NCBI RefSeq assembly: GCF_013186535.1
Contig: NZ_JABMCZ010000001.1
Location: forward strand, 1,302,001-1,366,000
Direction: 5' to 3'
Length of the DNA: 64,000 nt
DNA from: Nocardia terpenica
GTDB taxonomy: Bacteria; Actinomycetota; Actinomycetes; Mycobacteriales; Mycobacteriaceae
Each line of letters begins with the position of its first letter. Positions within the stretch are counted from its first letter, which is position 1. A model generated the notes under the pieces. It saw only the letters and a list, made by a program, of their open reading frames with translations. It was not told where the DNA came from and did not search any database. Shown here one piece after another: positions 8,806 to 16,919 of this stretch. The position numbers and the translations under genes are program-made.

Positions 8806-9201
8806 TCACCCTTCCTCGGCATGTGCGACGGCGTCGACGACGATGCGTGCCAGATGATCGTCGACCAGTTCGTAGATGACCTCGCGGCCGGTGCGCTCCC
8901 CGCGCACCACGCCCGCCGACTTGAGAATGCGCAGATGCTGGCTGACCAGCGGCTGCGTGACACCCAGCGTGTCGACCAGTTCGTGGACGCAGCGCGGGGA
9001 TTCGCGCAGCTGGAGCACGATGGCGATCCGGACCGGGGCCGCGAGCGCCCGCAGCAGCTCGCCCGCCCCGTCCAGAATGGCGCGCGGCGGCACGATCGGC
9101 GCGGTGGGCGCGCGGTAGGGATACGGATCGTGGGGGATCGGGGTGGGCGCCTCCACGGCGACGCGGCTGCGACGCGCGGGGACACCGCTGTCGGCGGTCA
9201 T
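8806..9201 (-). CDS. ArsR/SmtB-family zinc-responsive regulator
   Basis: A 131-residue winged-helix repressor. RCVHELVDTLGVTQPLVSQHL is the DNA-recognition region and GREVIYELVDDHLARIVVDAV followed by AHAEEG is the C-terminal helix; its DxH...HxxE pattern matches the alpha-5 metal-sensing site of SmtB/CzrA proteins. A long proline-rich N-terminal extension precedes the fold, as in mycobacterial SmtB. It is the first gene of the operon with zur and probably represses it, releasing DNA when zinc is high. A 22-bp palindrome sits just upstream of its start. Confidence 0.88.
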   Translation of the reverse strand: MTADSGVPARRSRVAVEAPTPIPHDPYPYRAPTAPIVPPRAILDGAGELLRALAAPVRIAIVLQLRESPRCVHELVDTLGVTQPLVSQHLRILKSAGVVRGERTGREVIYELVDDHLARIVVDAVAHAEEG

Positions 9202-9236
9202 CGAACCAACTCCTTATTGGAAACCGATCCCATTTT

Positions 9237-9258
9237 GATATGCACAGGTGCGCATGTC
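9237..9258. promoter_or_regulatory. Candidate SmtB/Zur operator
   Basis: An imperfect palindrome centred on ATGCACAGGTGCGCAT (9240-9255) extends to GA...TC on both sides, 22 bp in all with about 16 symmetrical positions. It lies about 35 bp upstream of the smtB-like start and before glyS, where an ArsR/SmtB autoregulatory site is expected. Length and position fit; which protein binds is inferred. Confidence 0.45.
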
Positions 9259-9409
9259 AATTCTGGGTGGTCCGTGTCCCGCGAGTCTGCCGAAATCTTA
9301 TTTCGGAGAGTCGTCCGCGTGGGGCATCCGGTCCTGCCGCGCGGGGCCGGGAACCGTGCCTATAGGCTGGATCGAATCGTTTTCGCAGCACACAGGGAGA
9401 CCGTCAGTC

Positions 9410-10801
9410 GTGGCACCCAAGTCCAAGGTCGACACCGTCGCCAATCTCGCCAAGCGCCGGGGTCTGGTGTACCCCAGCGGCGAGATCTACGGAGGCACCC
9501 GGTCGGCGTGGGATTACGGTCCGCTGGGCGTCGAGCTCAAGGAGAACATCAAGCGCCAGTGGTGGCGGGCCATGGTCACCGGCCGCGACGACGTGGTGGG
9601 CCTGGACTCCTCGATCATCCTGCCGCGCCAGGTGTGGGTGGCCTCCGGCCACGTGAGCGTGTTCAACGATCCGCTGGTCGAATGCCTCAACTGCCACAAG
9701 CGCCACCGTCAGGACCACCTGCAGGAGGCGTACGCGGAGAAGAACAAGATCGACGATCCGGACAGCGTGGCGATGGAGCTCATCGGCTGCCCGGACTGCG
9801 GCACGGTCGGCAAGTGGACCGAGCCCCGCGACTTCAACATGATGCTCAAGACCTACCTCGGCCCGATCGAGTCCGAGGAGGGGCTGCACTACCTGCGGCC
9901 GGAGACCGCGCAGGGCATCTTCGTCAACTTCGCGAACGTGATGACCACCGCGCGCAAGAAGCCGCCGTTCGGTATCGCCCAGATCGGCAAGAGCTTCCGC
10001 AACGAGATCACCCCGGGCAACTTCATCTTCCGCACCCGCGAGTTCGAGCAGATGGAGATGGAGTTCTTCGTCAAGCCGGGCGAGGACGAGCGGTGGCACC
10101 AGTACTGGATCGACACCCGCCTGGCCTGGTACACCGACCTGGGCATCGATCCGGAGAACCTGCGGCTCTACGAGCACCCGAAGGAGAAGCTGTCGCACTA
10201 CTCGACCCGCACGGTCGACATCGAGTACCGCTTCCACTTCCAGGGCGGCGAGTGGGGTGAGCTGGAGGGCGTCGCCAACCGCACCGACTTCGACCTGAAG
10301 ACGCACTCCGAGCACTCGGGCACCGAGCTGAGCTTCTTCGATCAGAACTCGGGCGAGCGCTACACCCCGTACGTGATCGAGCCCGCGGCGGGTCTGACCC
10401 GCTCGCTCATGGCGTTCCTCATCGACGCCTACAGCGAGGACGAGGCGCCGAATGCCAAGGGCGTCATGGAGAAGCGCACGGTGCTGAAGCTGGACCGCCG
10501 CCTGGCCCCGGTGAAGGCGGCCGTGCTCCCGCTGTCGCGCAACGCCGATCTGTCGCCGAAGGCGAAGGACCTCGCCGCGCGGTTGCGCCGGAGCTGGAAC
10601 GTGGAGTTCGACGACGCGGGCGCCATCGGCCGCCGCTACCGCCGCCAGGACGAGATCGGCACCCCGTTCTGCATTACCGTCGACTTCGACACCCTCGAGG
10701 ACCAGGCCGTGACCGTGCGCGAGCGAGATTCCATGGCGCAGCAGCGAATCGCGCTGGACCAGGTGGAAGGTTATCTGGCGCAGCGGCTTATCGGGGCCTG
10801 A
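9410..10801 (+). CDS. glyS: Glycine--tRNA ligase
   Basis: This 463-residue class II aminoacyl-tRNA synthetase of the alpha2 type charges tRNA-Gly. GLVYPSGEIYGGTRSAWDYGP at the N-terminus, FNMMLKTYLGP, ETAQGIFVNFANV, the class II motif 2 region GKSFRNEITP-FIFRTREFEQ and motif 3 in GLTRSLMAFL are all present; a short anticodon-binding domain follows (KAAVLPLSRN). A zinc-type CxxC pair (CLNCHKRH, CPDC) lies in the insertion. I chose the GTG at 9410 because AGGGAGA lies nine bases upstream and it gives the usual APKSKVDTVANLAKRRG start. Neighbouring smtB-zur match the conserved actinobacterial order. Confidence 0.97.
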   Translation: MAPKSKVDTVANLAKRRGLVYPSGEIYGGTRSAWDYGPLGVELKENIKRQWWRAMVTGRDDVVGLDSSIILPRQVWVASGHVSVFNDPLVECLNCHKRHRQDHLQEAYAEKNKIDDPDSVAMELIGCPDCGTVGKWTEPRDFNMMLKTYLGPIESEEGLHYLRPETAQGIFVNFANVMTTARKKPPFGIAQIGKSFRNEITPGNFIFRTREFEQMEMEFFVKPGEDERWHQYWIDTRLAWYTDLGIDPENLRLYEHPKEKLSHYSTRTVDIEYRFHFQGGEWGELEGVANRTDFDLKTHSEHSGTELSFFDQNSGERYTPYVIEPAAGLTRSLMAFLIDAYSEDEAPNAKGVMEKRTVLKLDRRLAPVKAAVLPLSRNADLSPKAKDLAARLRRSWNVEFDDAGAIGRRYRRQDEIGTPFCITVDFDTLEDQAVTVRERDSMAQQRIALDQVEGYLAQRLIGA

Positions 10802-10822
10802 GGTCCCGACGAGCTCCCAGAA

Positions 10823-10849
10823 GTTCCCGGCATGCTTTTGGCTGGGAAC
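10823..10849. repeat. Dispersed palindromic repeat, copy 1
   Basis: Between glyS and the next gene lies a hairpin with arms GTTCCCGGC and GCTGGGAAC around ATGCTTTTG. The core CCGGCATGCTTTTGGC is shared with the elements at 11921-11985 and 18721-18745. There is no T-run on either side, so it is more like a REP-type element than a normal terminator. Confidence 0.7.
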
Positions 10850-10860
10850 ATAGGGCCGAC

Positions 10861-11733
10861 ATGAGACAGATCTTCGAGCAAGCGGGCGTGCAAGGCTGGC
10901 TGCATGCCCGCTGCCTCGATTGCGGGGCCGAAATCGGTGACGGCGCGGACGAACCCGTGGTGCTGTCGTCGGTGGTGAAGGTGCTGCTGGTGCTGGAGCT
11001 GGGACGGCAGATCGCGGCGGGGCAGGTCGATCCCACGGATCGGGTGCGGGCGACGGCCGCCTACCGCCTCGGCGGGCCGGGGACCTCGGGATGCCGCGAC
11101 GATGTGGAATACAGCCTGCGCGACGCCGCGTATCTCGCGCTGTCGCTGAGCGACAACACCGCCGCGGACCTGCTGTTCGAGCGGGTCGGACTGGACAATG
11201 TGCGTTCCCTGGCAAGGGAATTGGGCCTCACCCGCACCCGGATCGCCGGGGCCCTCCGCGATCTGCTGCTCTCGATGGCCGAGGACATCGGCGCACCGGA
11301 CGCCACCGAATTCGCCCGCCGCTACCCGTCATTGGCGCCCGCCGACGTCTTCGCCCTACGCGCCCTGGATCCCCGGCGCACCACCGCGAGCACCCCGCGC
11401 GAAATGACCCGACTCCTGGACCTCATCGCCCGCGACGCGGCCGGACCGCCCGCCACCTGCGCCTGGCTGCGCGAGCTGATGAGCCTCCAACTCAACCAGC
11501 ACCGCCTCGCCGCCGCCTTCCCCTCGAACGCACTGGTATGGGGCAAAACCGGCACCCTCCCCGGCCTCCGCAACGAGATCGGGGTCGTCGAATTCCCTGA
11601 TGGTGCGCGATACGCCGTTGCCGTATTCACCAAGGCGCGTGTGTTGGATCACCGTCTGCCGCAAGCGGATCGGGCCATCGGCACGGCCGCTCGCACAGCG
11701 ATCGAGGCCATCGATCACCGGCGCCCCAAGTAA
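10861..11733 (+). CDS. Class A beta-lactamase-like serine hydrolase
   Basis: A 290-residue penicillin-recognising enzyme fold. The three active-site boxes are visible: SSVVK (nucleophile S37, K40), SDN in LSLSDNTAADLL and KTG in VWGKTGTLPG. There is no signal peptide, so unlike classical beta-lactamases it is predicted to be cytoplasmic, and I see no clear omega-loop ExxLN motif. It could be an esterase, peptidase or lactam-interacting protein; beta-lactam resistance is not established. It stands alone between two repeat blocks. Confidence 0.8.
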   Translation: MRQIFEQAGVQGWLHARCLDCGAEIGDGADEPVVLSSVVKVLLVLELGRQIAAGQVDPTDRVRATAAYRLGGPGTSGCRDDVEYSLRDAAYLALSLSDNTAADLLFERVGLDNVRSLARELGLTRTRIAGALRDLLLSMAEDIGAPDATEFARRYPSLAPADVFALRALDPRRTTASTPREMTRLLDLIARDAAGPPATCAWLRELMSLQLNQHRLAAAFPSNALVWGKTGTLPGLRNEIGVVEFPDGARYAVAVFTKARVLDHRLPQADRAIGTAARTAIEAIDHRRPK

Positions 11734-11748
11734 TCCGCCGCGCTTTCT

Positions 11749-11934
11749 ACCTTTGATCCCGGTGTGCCTCTCACCTTTGACCCCGGTGTGCCTCTCACCT
11801 TTGACCCCGGTGTGCCTCTCACCTTTGACCCCGGTGTGCCTCTCACCTTTGACCCCGGTGTGCCTCTCACCTTTGACCCCGGTGTGCCTCCCACCCTTGA
11901 TCCCGGTGTGCCTCCCACCCTTGATCCCGGCGTG
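11749..11934. repeat. 24-bp tandem repeat, about 8 copies
   Basis: The unit CCTCTCACCTTTGACCCCGG plus TGTG is repeated head to tail: one partial copy, five near-identical copies from 11767 and two variants (CCTCCCACCCTTGATC...) up to 11934. Because 24 is a multiple of three, the array is open in several frames on both strands and produces spurious repetitive ORFs. It runs into the large inverted repeat at 11921-11985. The unit looks like a degenerate half of the dispersed palindrome. Confidence 0.9.
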
Positions 11935-11985
11935 CTTTTGGCCGGGATCTCTCGTAGATTCCGGCCAAAAGCACGCCGGAATCAA
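11921..11985. repeat. Large inverted repeat, dispersed palindrome copy 2
   Basis: Two 27-base arms (11921-11947 and 11959-11985) match at 25 of 27 positions around an 11-base loop. Each arm contains CCGGCGTGCTTTTGGCCGG, the core also found at 10823 and 18721, so this copy is two elements facing each other. It could form a strong hairpin between the beta-lactamase-like gene and the LysR gene, which converge on it. Confidence 0.85.
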
Positions 11986-11986
11986 G

Positions 11987-12026
11987 GGAGTACATCGGAG
12001 TACATGGGAGTACGTGGGAGTACATG
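11987..12026. repeat. 10-bp tandem repeat GGAGTACATG, four copies
   Basis: Four decamers follow one another: GGAGTACATC, GGAGTACATG, GGAGTACGTG, GGAGTACATG. The same decamer forms the arms of the hairpin at 8298-8323, so this too is a dispersed motif rather than a local accident. It sits just downstream of the stop of the LysR gene. Confidence 0.85.
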
Positions 12027-12071
12027 GGGATGGGGGGAGTCATGCCCGAATGTCGGGAATGCCAATGGTAT

Positions 12072-13022
12072 TCACCGGCGGCCGATGAGTACATTCCACG
12101 GGCGCGCCTCGTCCTGAGCCGGGGCAAGCGTCGAAACACCGTCGGCGCGAAGCACTTCCACGATCAGCGTGCCGAAGCGGTGGGCGACGGGGTGCGGAGC
12201 GGTGGTGGGCCAGGCCAGGGACATGCGGCGGTGCAGGGGGTTGCCGGTCAGGGGGCGCCAGACGACGCGGGGTTCCTTCTGGGTCACCATGCCCTGGTCG
12301 AAGGCCACGCCGTGGCCCGAAAGGACCAGGCCCAGCACGAATTCCGGATTGCGGGCGTGGACCACGCGGGTGGGCCGGAAGCCGTGTTCCCAGCAGGTGC
12401 GCAGCGTCGCGTCGTACAGGTTCGGCGCGGTGGCCCGGGGGAACAGCACCAGGCCGTGGCCCGCCAGATCGGCCAGGGCGAGAGCGGATTTCGCGGCCAG
12501 CGGCGAATCCCGGTGCAGCACAATGCCGAGCGGGGTGTCCACGGCCGGGCCGAGCTCCAAACCGATGATGTCCACCGGATGCTGGAGCAGTCCGGCGTCG
12601 AGCTGGCGGTCGGCGAGCAGGCGCAGCTGTTCGGCCGTGGTCAACTCCTGTAGGTCCAGCCGCACCTGCGGGTGCTGCCGCTCGAAGGCGGTCAGGATGG
12701 CCGCGAGCACCCGCCCGGCCAGTTCCGGCGGCACACCCACGCGCAGGGCGTCGGTCTCGCCCCGATGTGCCTTGCCGACAAGGGTTTTCGCCCGATCCCA
12801 GCGGGCCAGCAGGTCGCGTGCCTCGGCGAGCAGGATCTGACCGGCCTCGGTGAGCTCGACGGTGCGGCCGCGATCGAACAGCCGCGCGCCGAGATCCCTC
12901 TCGAGTTCGCGGATGCGCTGGCTCAGCGGCGGCTGGGCCATGTTCAGCCGCTGGGCGGCGCGCCCGAAATGCAATTCCTCGGCCACGACGACGAAGTACC
13001 GGAGCTTACGCAGGGGGTCCAC
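12072..13022 (-). CDS. LysR-family transcriptional regulator
   Basis: A 316-residue LysR-type regulator. The helix-turn-helix is at the N-terminus (LRKLRYFVVVAEELHFGRAA, MAQPPLSQRIRELERDLG), then a type 2 periplasmic-binding-like effector domain (ALRVGVPPELAG, LVLFPRATAPNLYD). The GTG at 13022 gives the canonical start of the family; longer frames add an unlikely arginine/proline-rich tail. It is divergent from the metallo-hydrolase at 13106, which is a candidate target. The ligand is unknown. Confidence 0.9.
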   Translation of the reverse strand: MDPLRKLRYFVVVAEELHFGRAAQRLNMAQPPLSQRIRELERDLGARLFDRGRTVELTEAGQILLAEARDLLARWDRAKTLVGKAHRGETDALRVGVPPELAGRVLAAILTAFERQHPQVRLDLQELTTAEQLRLLADRQLDAGLLQHPVDIIGLELGPAVDTPLGIVLHRDSPLAAKSALALADLAGHGLVLFPRATAPNLYDATLRTCWEHGFRPTRVVHARNPEFVLGLVLSGHGVAFDQGMVTQKEPRVVWRPLTGNPLHRRMSLAWPTTAPHPVAHRFGTLIVEVLRADGVSTLAPAQDEARPWNVLIGRR

Positions 13023-13105
13023 GCTGCTACGATATCGGCTTCGATATGGATCGCCGCAACGTTCGATCTTGGACAGCCCGGAGCCCGGCGTGGTGATGTG
13101 CCCGC

Positions 13106-14059
13106 ATGACTCAGTTGAACAGGAGAGGGTTGCTGGGCGCGGGCACCGCGGTCGCGGCCGTGCTGGCGGCGGGGTGCACGAGCGAGGACCGCAAGTCCGC
13201 GGCGGCGGCCGGATCATCCGGTGTGGCGGTGCAGTGGTGGGGCAACAACGGCTGGCAGATCCGGGTCGGCGGGAAATCGGTGCTGATCGATCCGTGGCTC
13301 ACCCGCTTCCGCACCGGCACCTACACCAAGGCGGGCGCCGATCCGCGGACGCCGCTGTCGGTCGACACCGCGCTGATCGATTCCCACCTGGATTCCGGTC
13401 GGCTGCGCGCGGACCACATCCTGGTCACCCACGGGCACTACGACCACCTCACCGACGTCCCGTACATCGCGCAGCGCACCGGGGCGACGGTGTTCGGCAC
13501 CGAGACCCACCTGAACCTGCTGTCCGCGCTGGGCGCGCCCGAGGATCAGCTGGCGCTGGTGACCGGCGGCGAGGATTTCGCCTTCGACGGGTATTCGGTG
13601 CGCGTGCTGCGGTCGCTGCATTCGGCGATCGGCCCGCGCGCCCAGATCCCGTTCCCGGGAACGCGTCCCGGCTACGGCGGGCCGAAAATCCCTCGGCCGC
13701 AGGTGATCGGCGATCTGGTGGAGGGCGGCACGCTGTCCTATCAGGTCACCGGCGGCGCGGTGAGCGTGCTGAATCTGGGCGGCTCCAACTACATCGAATC
13801 GGAGCTGACCGGGCTGCGGCCGGACATGCTGCTGCTGCCGGTCGGCGGGGCGAGGGTACGCGAGTACGTGCCGCGCCTGCTGCGCACCCTCGGCAATCCC
13901 CGGTACGTGCTGCCCACCCACTGGGACGATTTCGACTACCCGCTGGGCGAACCGGCCCGCGATACCGGCGGGCTCGATACGCTGCACAAAGCGGTGACCG
14001 CGGCCAGTCCGGGCAGCAAGTTCGTGGTACTCGGCCACCTGGAGACCTGCACACCCTGA
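13106..14059 (+). CDS. Metallo-beta-lactamase-fold lipoprotein (UlaG/RomA-like)
   Basis: A 317-residue exported hydrolase. The N-terminus has a twin-arginine-like signal (NRRGLLGAGTAVAAV) ending in the lipobox LAAGC, so it should be a lipid-anchored envelope protein. The metal-binding motif THGHYDH follows the first beta strands (VQWWGNNGWQIRVGGKSVLI-DPW), and later histidines lie in LPTHWDDF. This arrangement resembles the UlaG/RomA/N-acyl-phosphatidylethanolamine phospholipase-like branch of the fold. Substrate unknown. The divergent LysR gene may control it. Confidence 0.85.
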   Translation: MTQLNRRGLLGAGTAVAAVLAAGCTSEDRKSAAAAGSSGVAVQWWGNNGWQIRVGGKSVLIDPWLTRFRTGTYTKAGADPRTPLSVDTALIDSHLDSGRLRADHILVTHGHYDHLTDVPYIAQRTGATVFGTETHLNLLSALGAPEDQLALVTGGEDFAFDGYSVRVLRSLHSAIGPRAQIPFPGTRPGYGGPKIPRPQVIGDLVEGGTLSYQVTGGAVSVLNLGGSNYIESELTGLRPDMLLLPVGGARVREYVPRLLRTLGNPRYVLPTHWDDFDYPLGEPARDTGGLDTLHKAVTAASPGSKFVVLGHLETCTP

Positions 14060-14131
14060 TCCCGCGGAAATATCTCGGTGGGACGAACCGTTCCGGTTCC
14101 ACGAAGTGACCCCGAACAGGAAGGCACAGTC

Positions 14132-15052
14132 ATGGCGCAGGCGGTCGAGTTCGATCGATACGGTGATGTCGATGTCCTGAACGTCGTCGAGGTGCCCGAG
14201 CCCGCGCCCGGACCGGGGCAGGTGGCGGTGCGGGTGGTCGCGGCCGGTATCAATCCGGGCGAGACCAAGATTCGCGAGGGACTGCTGCACGACCGCTGGC
14301 CCGCGACCTTCCCGTCCGGTCAGGGCAGCGATTTCGCGGGGCGGGTCACCGCTCTCGGCGATGGGGTCGGCGGCGTCGCGGTGGGCGACGAGGTCCTCGG
14401 ATTCACCGAGCAGCGGGCCAGCCACGCGACCCACGTCGTGGTCCCGGCCGAACAGGTGACGGCCAAACCTGCCGCGCTGTCCTGGGATGTGGCGGGATCG
14501 GTGTATGTCGCGGGCACAACGGCTTTCGCGGCCGCGCGCTCGGTGAGCCCCGCGGCGGGGGACACCGTGGTGGTGTCCGGGGCGGCGGGCGGGGTGGGCT
14601 CGCTGGTGGTGCAGTTGCTGCGCGCGAAGGACGTGACCGTCATCGGCATCGCGGGCCCGGGCAACCATGCCTGGCTGCGATCCAAGGGCGTGATCCCGGT
14701 CGAGTACGGGGACGGGCTCGCCGACCGGCTGCGCGCGGCCGCGCCGGACGGGATCGACGCCTTCATCGACACCTACGGCGACGGTTACGTGGCGCTGGCG
14801 ATCGAACTCGGGGTGCAGCCCGAGCGTATCGACACCATCATCGACTTCGCGGCCGTGGAGAAGTACGGGGTGAAGTCCGAGGGCAATGCGTTCGCCAACA
14901 CCATCGACGTGGTCGCCGAATTGGCCGGGCTCGCCGCCACGGGCGCGCTCGAGATTCCTATTGCCGCAACCTATCCGCTGGATCGGGTGCGCGACGCTTA
15001 CCGCGAGTTGGAGCGCGGGCACACGCACGGCAAGATCGTGCTGCACCCCTGA
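14132..15052 (+). CDS. NADP-dependent quinone oxidoreductase-like enzyme
   Basis: A 306-residue member of the medium-chain dehydrogenase/reductase superfamily without zinc ligands, that is, of the quinone oxidoreductase type. The catalytic domain is N-terminal (GPGQVAVRVVAAGINPGETK, GSDFAGRV), the Rossmann domain has VVVSGAAGGVGSLVVQLL and the C-terminus is the usual GHTHGKIVLHP. The ATG at 14132 is preceded by AGGAAGG; the frame is open upstream without a better start. It follows the metallo-hydrolase by 72 bases and may be co-transcribed. Substrate unknown. Confidence 0.9.
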   Translation: MAQAVEFDRYGDVDVLNVVEVPEPAPGPGQVAVRVVAAGINPGETKIREGLLHDRWPATFPSGQGSDFAGRVTALGDGVGGVAVGDEVLGFTEQRASHATHVVVPAEQVTAKPAALSWDVAGSVYVAGTTAFAAARSVSPAAGDTVVVSGAAGGVGSLVVQLLRAKDVTVIGIAGPGNHAWLRSKGVIPVEYGDGLADRLRAAAPDGIDAFIDTYGDGYVALAIELGVQPERIDTIIDFAAVEKYGVKSEGNAFANTIDVVAELAGLAATGALEIPIAATYPLDRVRDAYRELERGHTHGKIVLHP

Positions 15053-15064
15053 CGGCTGGGCGGG

Positions 15065-15080
15065 CATGACAACTGTCATG
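15065..15080. promoter_or_regulatory. Palindromic operator upstream of ABC/two-component operon
   Basis: CATGACA AC TGTCATG is a palindrome with perfect 7-bp arms. It lies about 58 bp before the ABC transporter start, and similar sites are the targets of NarL/DesR-type response regulators that control linked ABC genes. The regulator encoded at 18116-18721 is the likely binder; this is inference. Confidence 0.55.
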
Positions 15081-15137
15081 GCACAGTCGTGACGCTCGAA
15101 CCAGGTCCGTGCGGGCGTCCGCCGCAACAGTGGAGCC

Positions 15138-16073
15138 ATGACATCAGCCATGACCTCCGGCCCGGCGGGGCGGGTCGGCGCCGCGGCGGCCATCGAGATC
15201 CGCGGGCTCACCAAGTCGTTTCGTACCTCCGGCGGGACGGTCCGCGCCGTCGACGGGCTCGACCTGGTGGTCGCGCCGGGCGAGGTCGTCGCCTTCCTCG
15301 GACCCAACGGCGCCGGTAAGTCCACCACCATCGATATGCTGCTCGGCCTGCTGCGCCCCGATTCGGGCACGGTGCGGGTGTTCGGCGGCACCGCGGACGA
15401 GGCGATCGCCCGGGGGCGGCTGGCGGCGGTGCTGCAATCGGGCGGGCTGCTGCCCGACATCACGGTCCTCGAGACCGTGCGGATGGTGGCCAGCCTGCAC
15501 GCGAATCCCCGTCCCGCGCAGGAGGTTCTGATCCGCGCGGGCATCGACGGCATCGCCGACCGGATGGTGGGCAAATGCTCCGGCGGCCAGCAGCAGCGGC
15601 TGCGCTTCGCGCTCGCTCTGCTGCCGAATCCGGACCTGCTGGTGCTCGACGAGCCGACCACCGGCATGGATGTGGAGGGGCGGCGCGATTTCTGGAACGC
15701 CATCCGCCGCGACGCGGGGGAGGGGCGCACCGTCGTATTCGCCACCCACTACCTCGACGAGGCCGACGCCTACGCCGACCGCGTCGTGCTGGTGCGCAAC
15801 GGCGCGGTGGTCGCCGACGGCAGCGCCGCCGCCATCAAGAACCTCGCCGCCGGGCGCACCGTGAGCGCCACCCTGCCCGGGGCCGACCGGCCCCAGCTGC
15901 TCGCCATTCCCGGCGTCGACAGCGTGGAGCAGCGCGGCGATCGAATCCTGGTGCACGCCAAGGACTCCGACGCCGTCGCCCGCTACCTGCTGACCGCCAC
16001 CCCGGCCATCGATCTCGAGATCGCCGGGCACAACCTCGAGGACGCCTTCCTCGCCCTCACCGGAGACCGCTGA
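15138..16073 (+). CDS. ABC transporter ATP-binding protein
   Basis: This 311-residue ATPase carries Walker A GPNGAGKS at residues 55-62, the signature CSGGQQQR (with C in place of the usual L), Walker B LLVLDEPTTGMD and the switch histidine in VFATHYLDEADAYADR. A C-terminal extension after residue 230 resembles DrrA-type drug-export ATPases. It pairs with the permease at 16075 with one base between them, so it powers an ABC-2 type exporter of unknown substrate, probably an antibiotic, peptide or lipid. The downstream kinase/regulator suggests envelope-stress-like control. Confidence 0.93.
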   Translation: MTSAMTSGPAGRVGAAAAIEIRGLTKSFRTSGGTVRAVDGLDLVVAPGEVVAFLGPNGAGKSTTIDMLLGLLRPDSGTVRVFGGTADEAIARGRLAAVLQSGGLLPDITVLETVRMVASLHANPRPAQEVLIRAGIDGIADRMVGKCSGGQQQRLRFALALLPNPDLLVLDEPTTGMDVEGRRDFWNAIRRDAGEGRTVVFATHYLDEADAYADRVVLVRNGAVVADGSAAAIKNLAAGRTVSATLPGADRPQLLAIPGVDSVEQRGDRILVHAKDSDAVARYLLTATPAIDLEIAGHNLEDAFLALTGDR

Positions 16074-16074
16074 C

Positions 16075-16851
16075 ATGACCCTGCTCTCTGTCCCCCGCAC
16101 ACCCGTGCGCGCCCTCGGTGGATTCAGCCTCGAATTCCTGAGACTGGAGGTGCGGCGCATGCTGCGCAACCGGCGCACCGGCATCTTCGCCCTGATCATG
16201 CCCGCAATACTGTTCGTCGCCTTCGCGGCCCAATCCTCGTACCGCACAACGCCGTACGGTTCGGGCAACCTCACGTCCTTCTTCATGGTCTCGATCGCGC
16301 TGTACGGGGCGATGCTGTCCACCGCCGCCGGTGGCGCCGCGGTGTCGGTCGAGCGCGCGGCGGGCTGGAGTCGCCAATTGCGGCTGACCCCGCTGCGGCC
16401 CATCGCCTACATCGCCACCAAGGTGATCGTCGCCCTGCTGCTCGGATTGGTTTCCGTCGCAGTGGTTTTCGTGCTCGGCGTGGTATTCGGTGCGAAGCTG
16501 AGCCTGCTCGCGTGGGTGAGCTGCTTTCTGATCGTGTGGTTGGGTTCGCTGGTCTTCGCCGCATTCGGGCTGTTCGTCGGCTACCTGCTGCCCGCGGAGA
16601 ACGCCATGCAGCTGGTCAGCCTGGCCATGGTGCTCATGTCGTTCGGCGGCGGGCTGTTCGTCAAGCTGAGCGGGTGGGCCGCGACGGCCTCGAAGGTGAT
16701 ACCGACCAGCGGGGTCGCCACGCTGGCCCGGGCGCCGTTCGGGGATATCGACGCCGGGTCGATCGCGGTGGCGGTGGTCAATGTGCTGGTGTGGGGTGCG
16801 GTGTTCGCCGGGGGTGCGGCGGTGATGTTCCGGCGCGATACCGCGCGGTGA
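16075..16851 (+). CDS. ABC-2 type transporter permease
   Basis: A 258-residue integral membrane protein with about six helices: after a basic amphipathic start (LEVRRMLRNRRTGIFALIMP), hydrophobic segments include ILFVAFAAQ, FFMVSIALYGAML, IVALLLGLVSVAVVFVLGVV, FLIVWLGSLVFAAFGLFVGYL and VAVVNVLVWGAVFAGGAAVM. The motif SVERAAGWSRQLRLTPLRP between TM2 and TM3 is typical of ABC-2 permeases. It forms the channel for the ATPase encoded immediately upstream. Confidence 0.9.
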   Translation: MTLLSVPRTPVRALGGFSLEFLRLEVRRMLRNRRTGIFALIMPAILFVAFAAQSSYRTTPYGSGNLTSFFMVSIALYGAMLSTAAGGAAVSVERAAGWSRQLRLTPLRPIAYIATKVIVALLLGLVSVAVVFVLGVVFGAKLSLLAWVSCFLIVWLGSLVFAAFGLFVGYLLPAENAMQLVSLAMVLMSFGGGLFVKLSGWAATASKVIPTSGVATLARAPFGDIDAGSIAVAVVNVLVWGAVFAGGAAVMFRRDTAR

Positions 16852-16919
16852 GCCTGCTACCGCACCCTCGGACGGCCGGGGGTGCGGTAGCGTCCGGCGG
16901 TGTGGTGAGGAGTGCTCGG

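Noticed and set aside
9404..11215. Long minus-strand frame opposite glyS
   Set aside because: Shadow of glyS and the beta-lactamase-like gene, low-complexity residues only.
11749..11934. CRISPR array
   Set aside because: Units are contiguous with no unique spacers and no cas genes are seen.
11715..12117. Repetitive short proteins in both directions over the tandem array
   Set aside because: They are translations of the 24-bp repeat; no start signals and no conservation expected.
13214..15745. Long minus-strand frame opposite the metallo-hydrolase, oxidoreductase and ABC genes
   Set aside because: Same shadow effect; no domain, and it spans three genes with known motifs.
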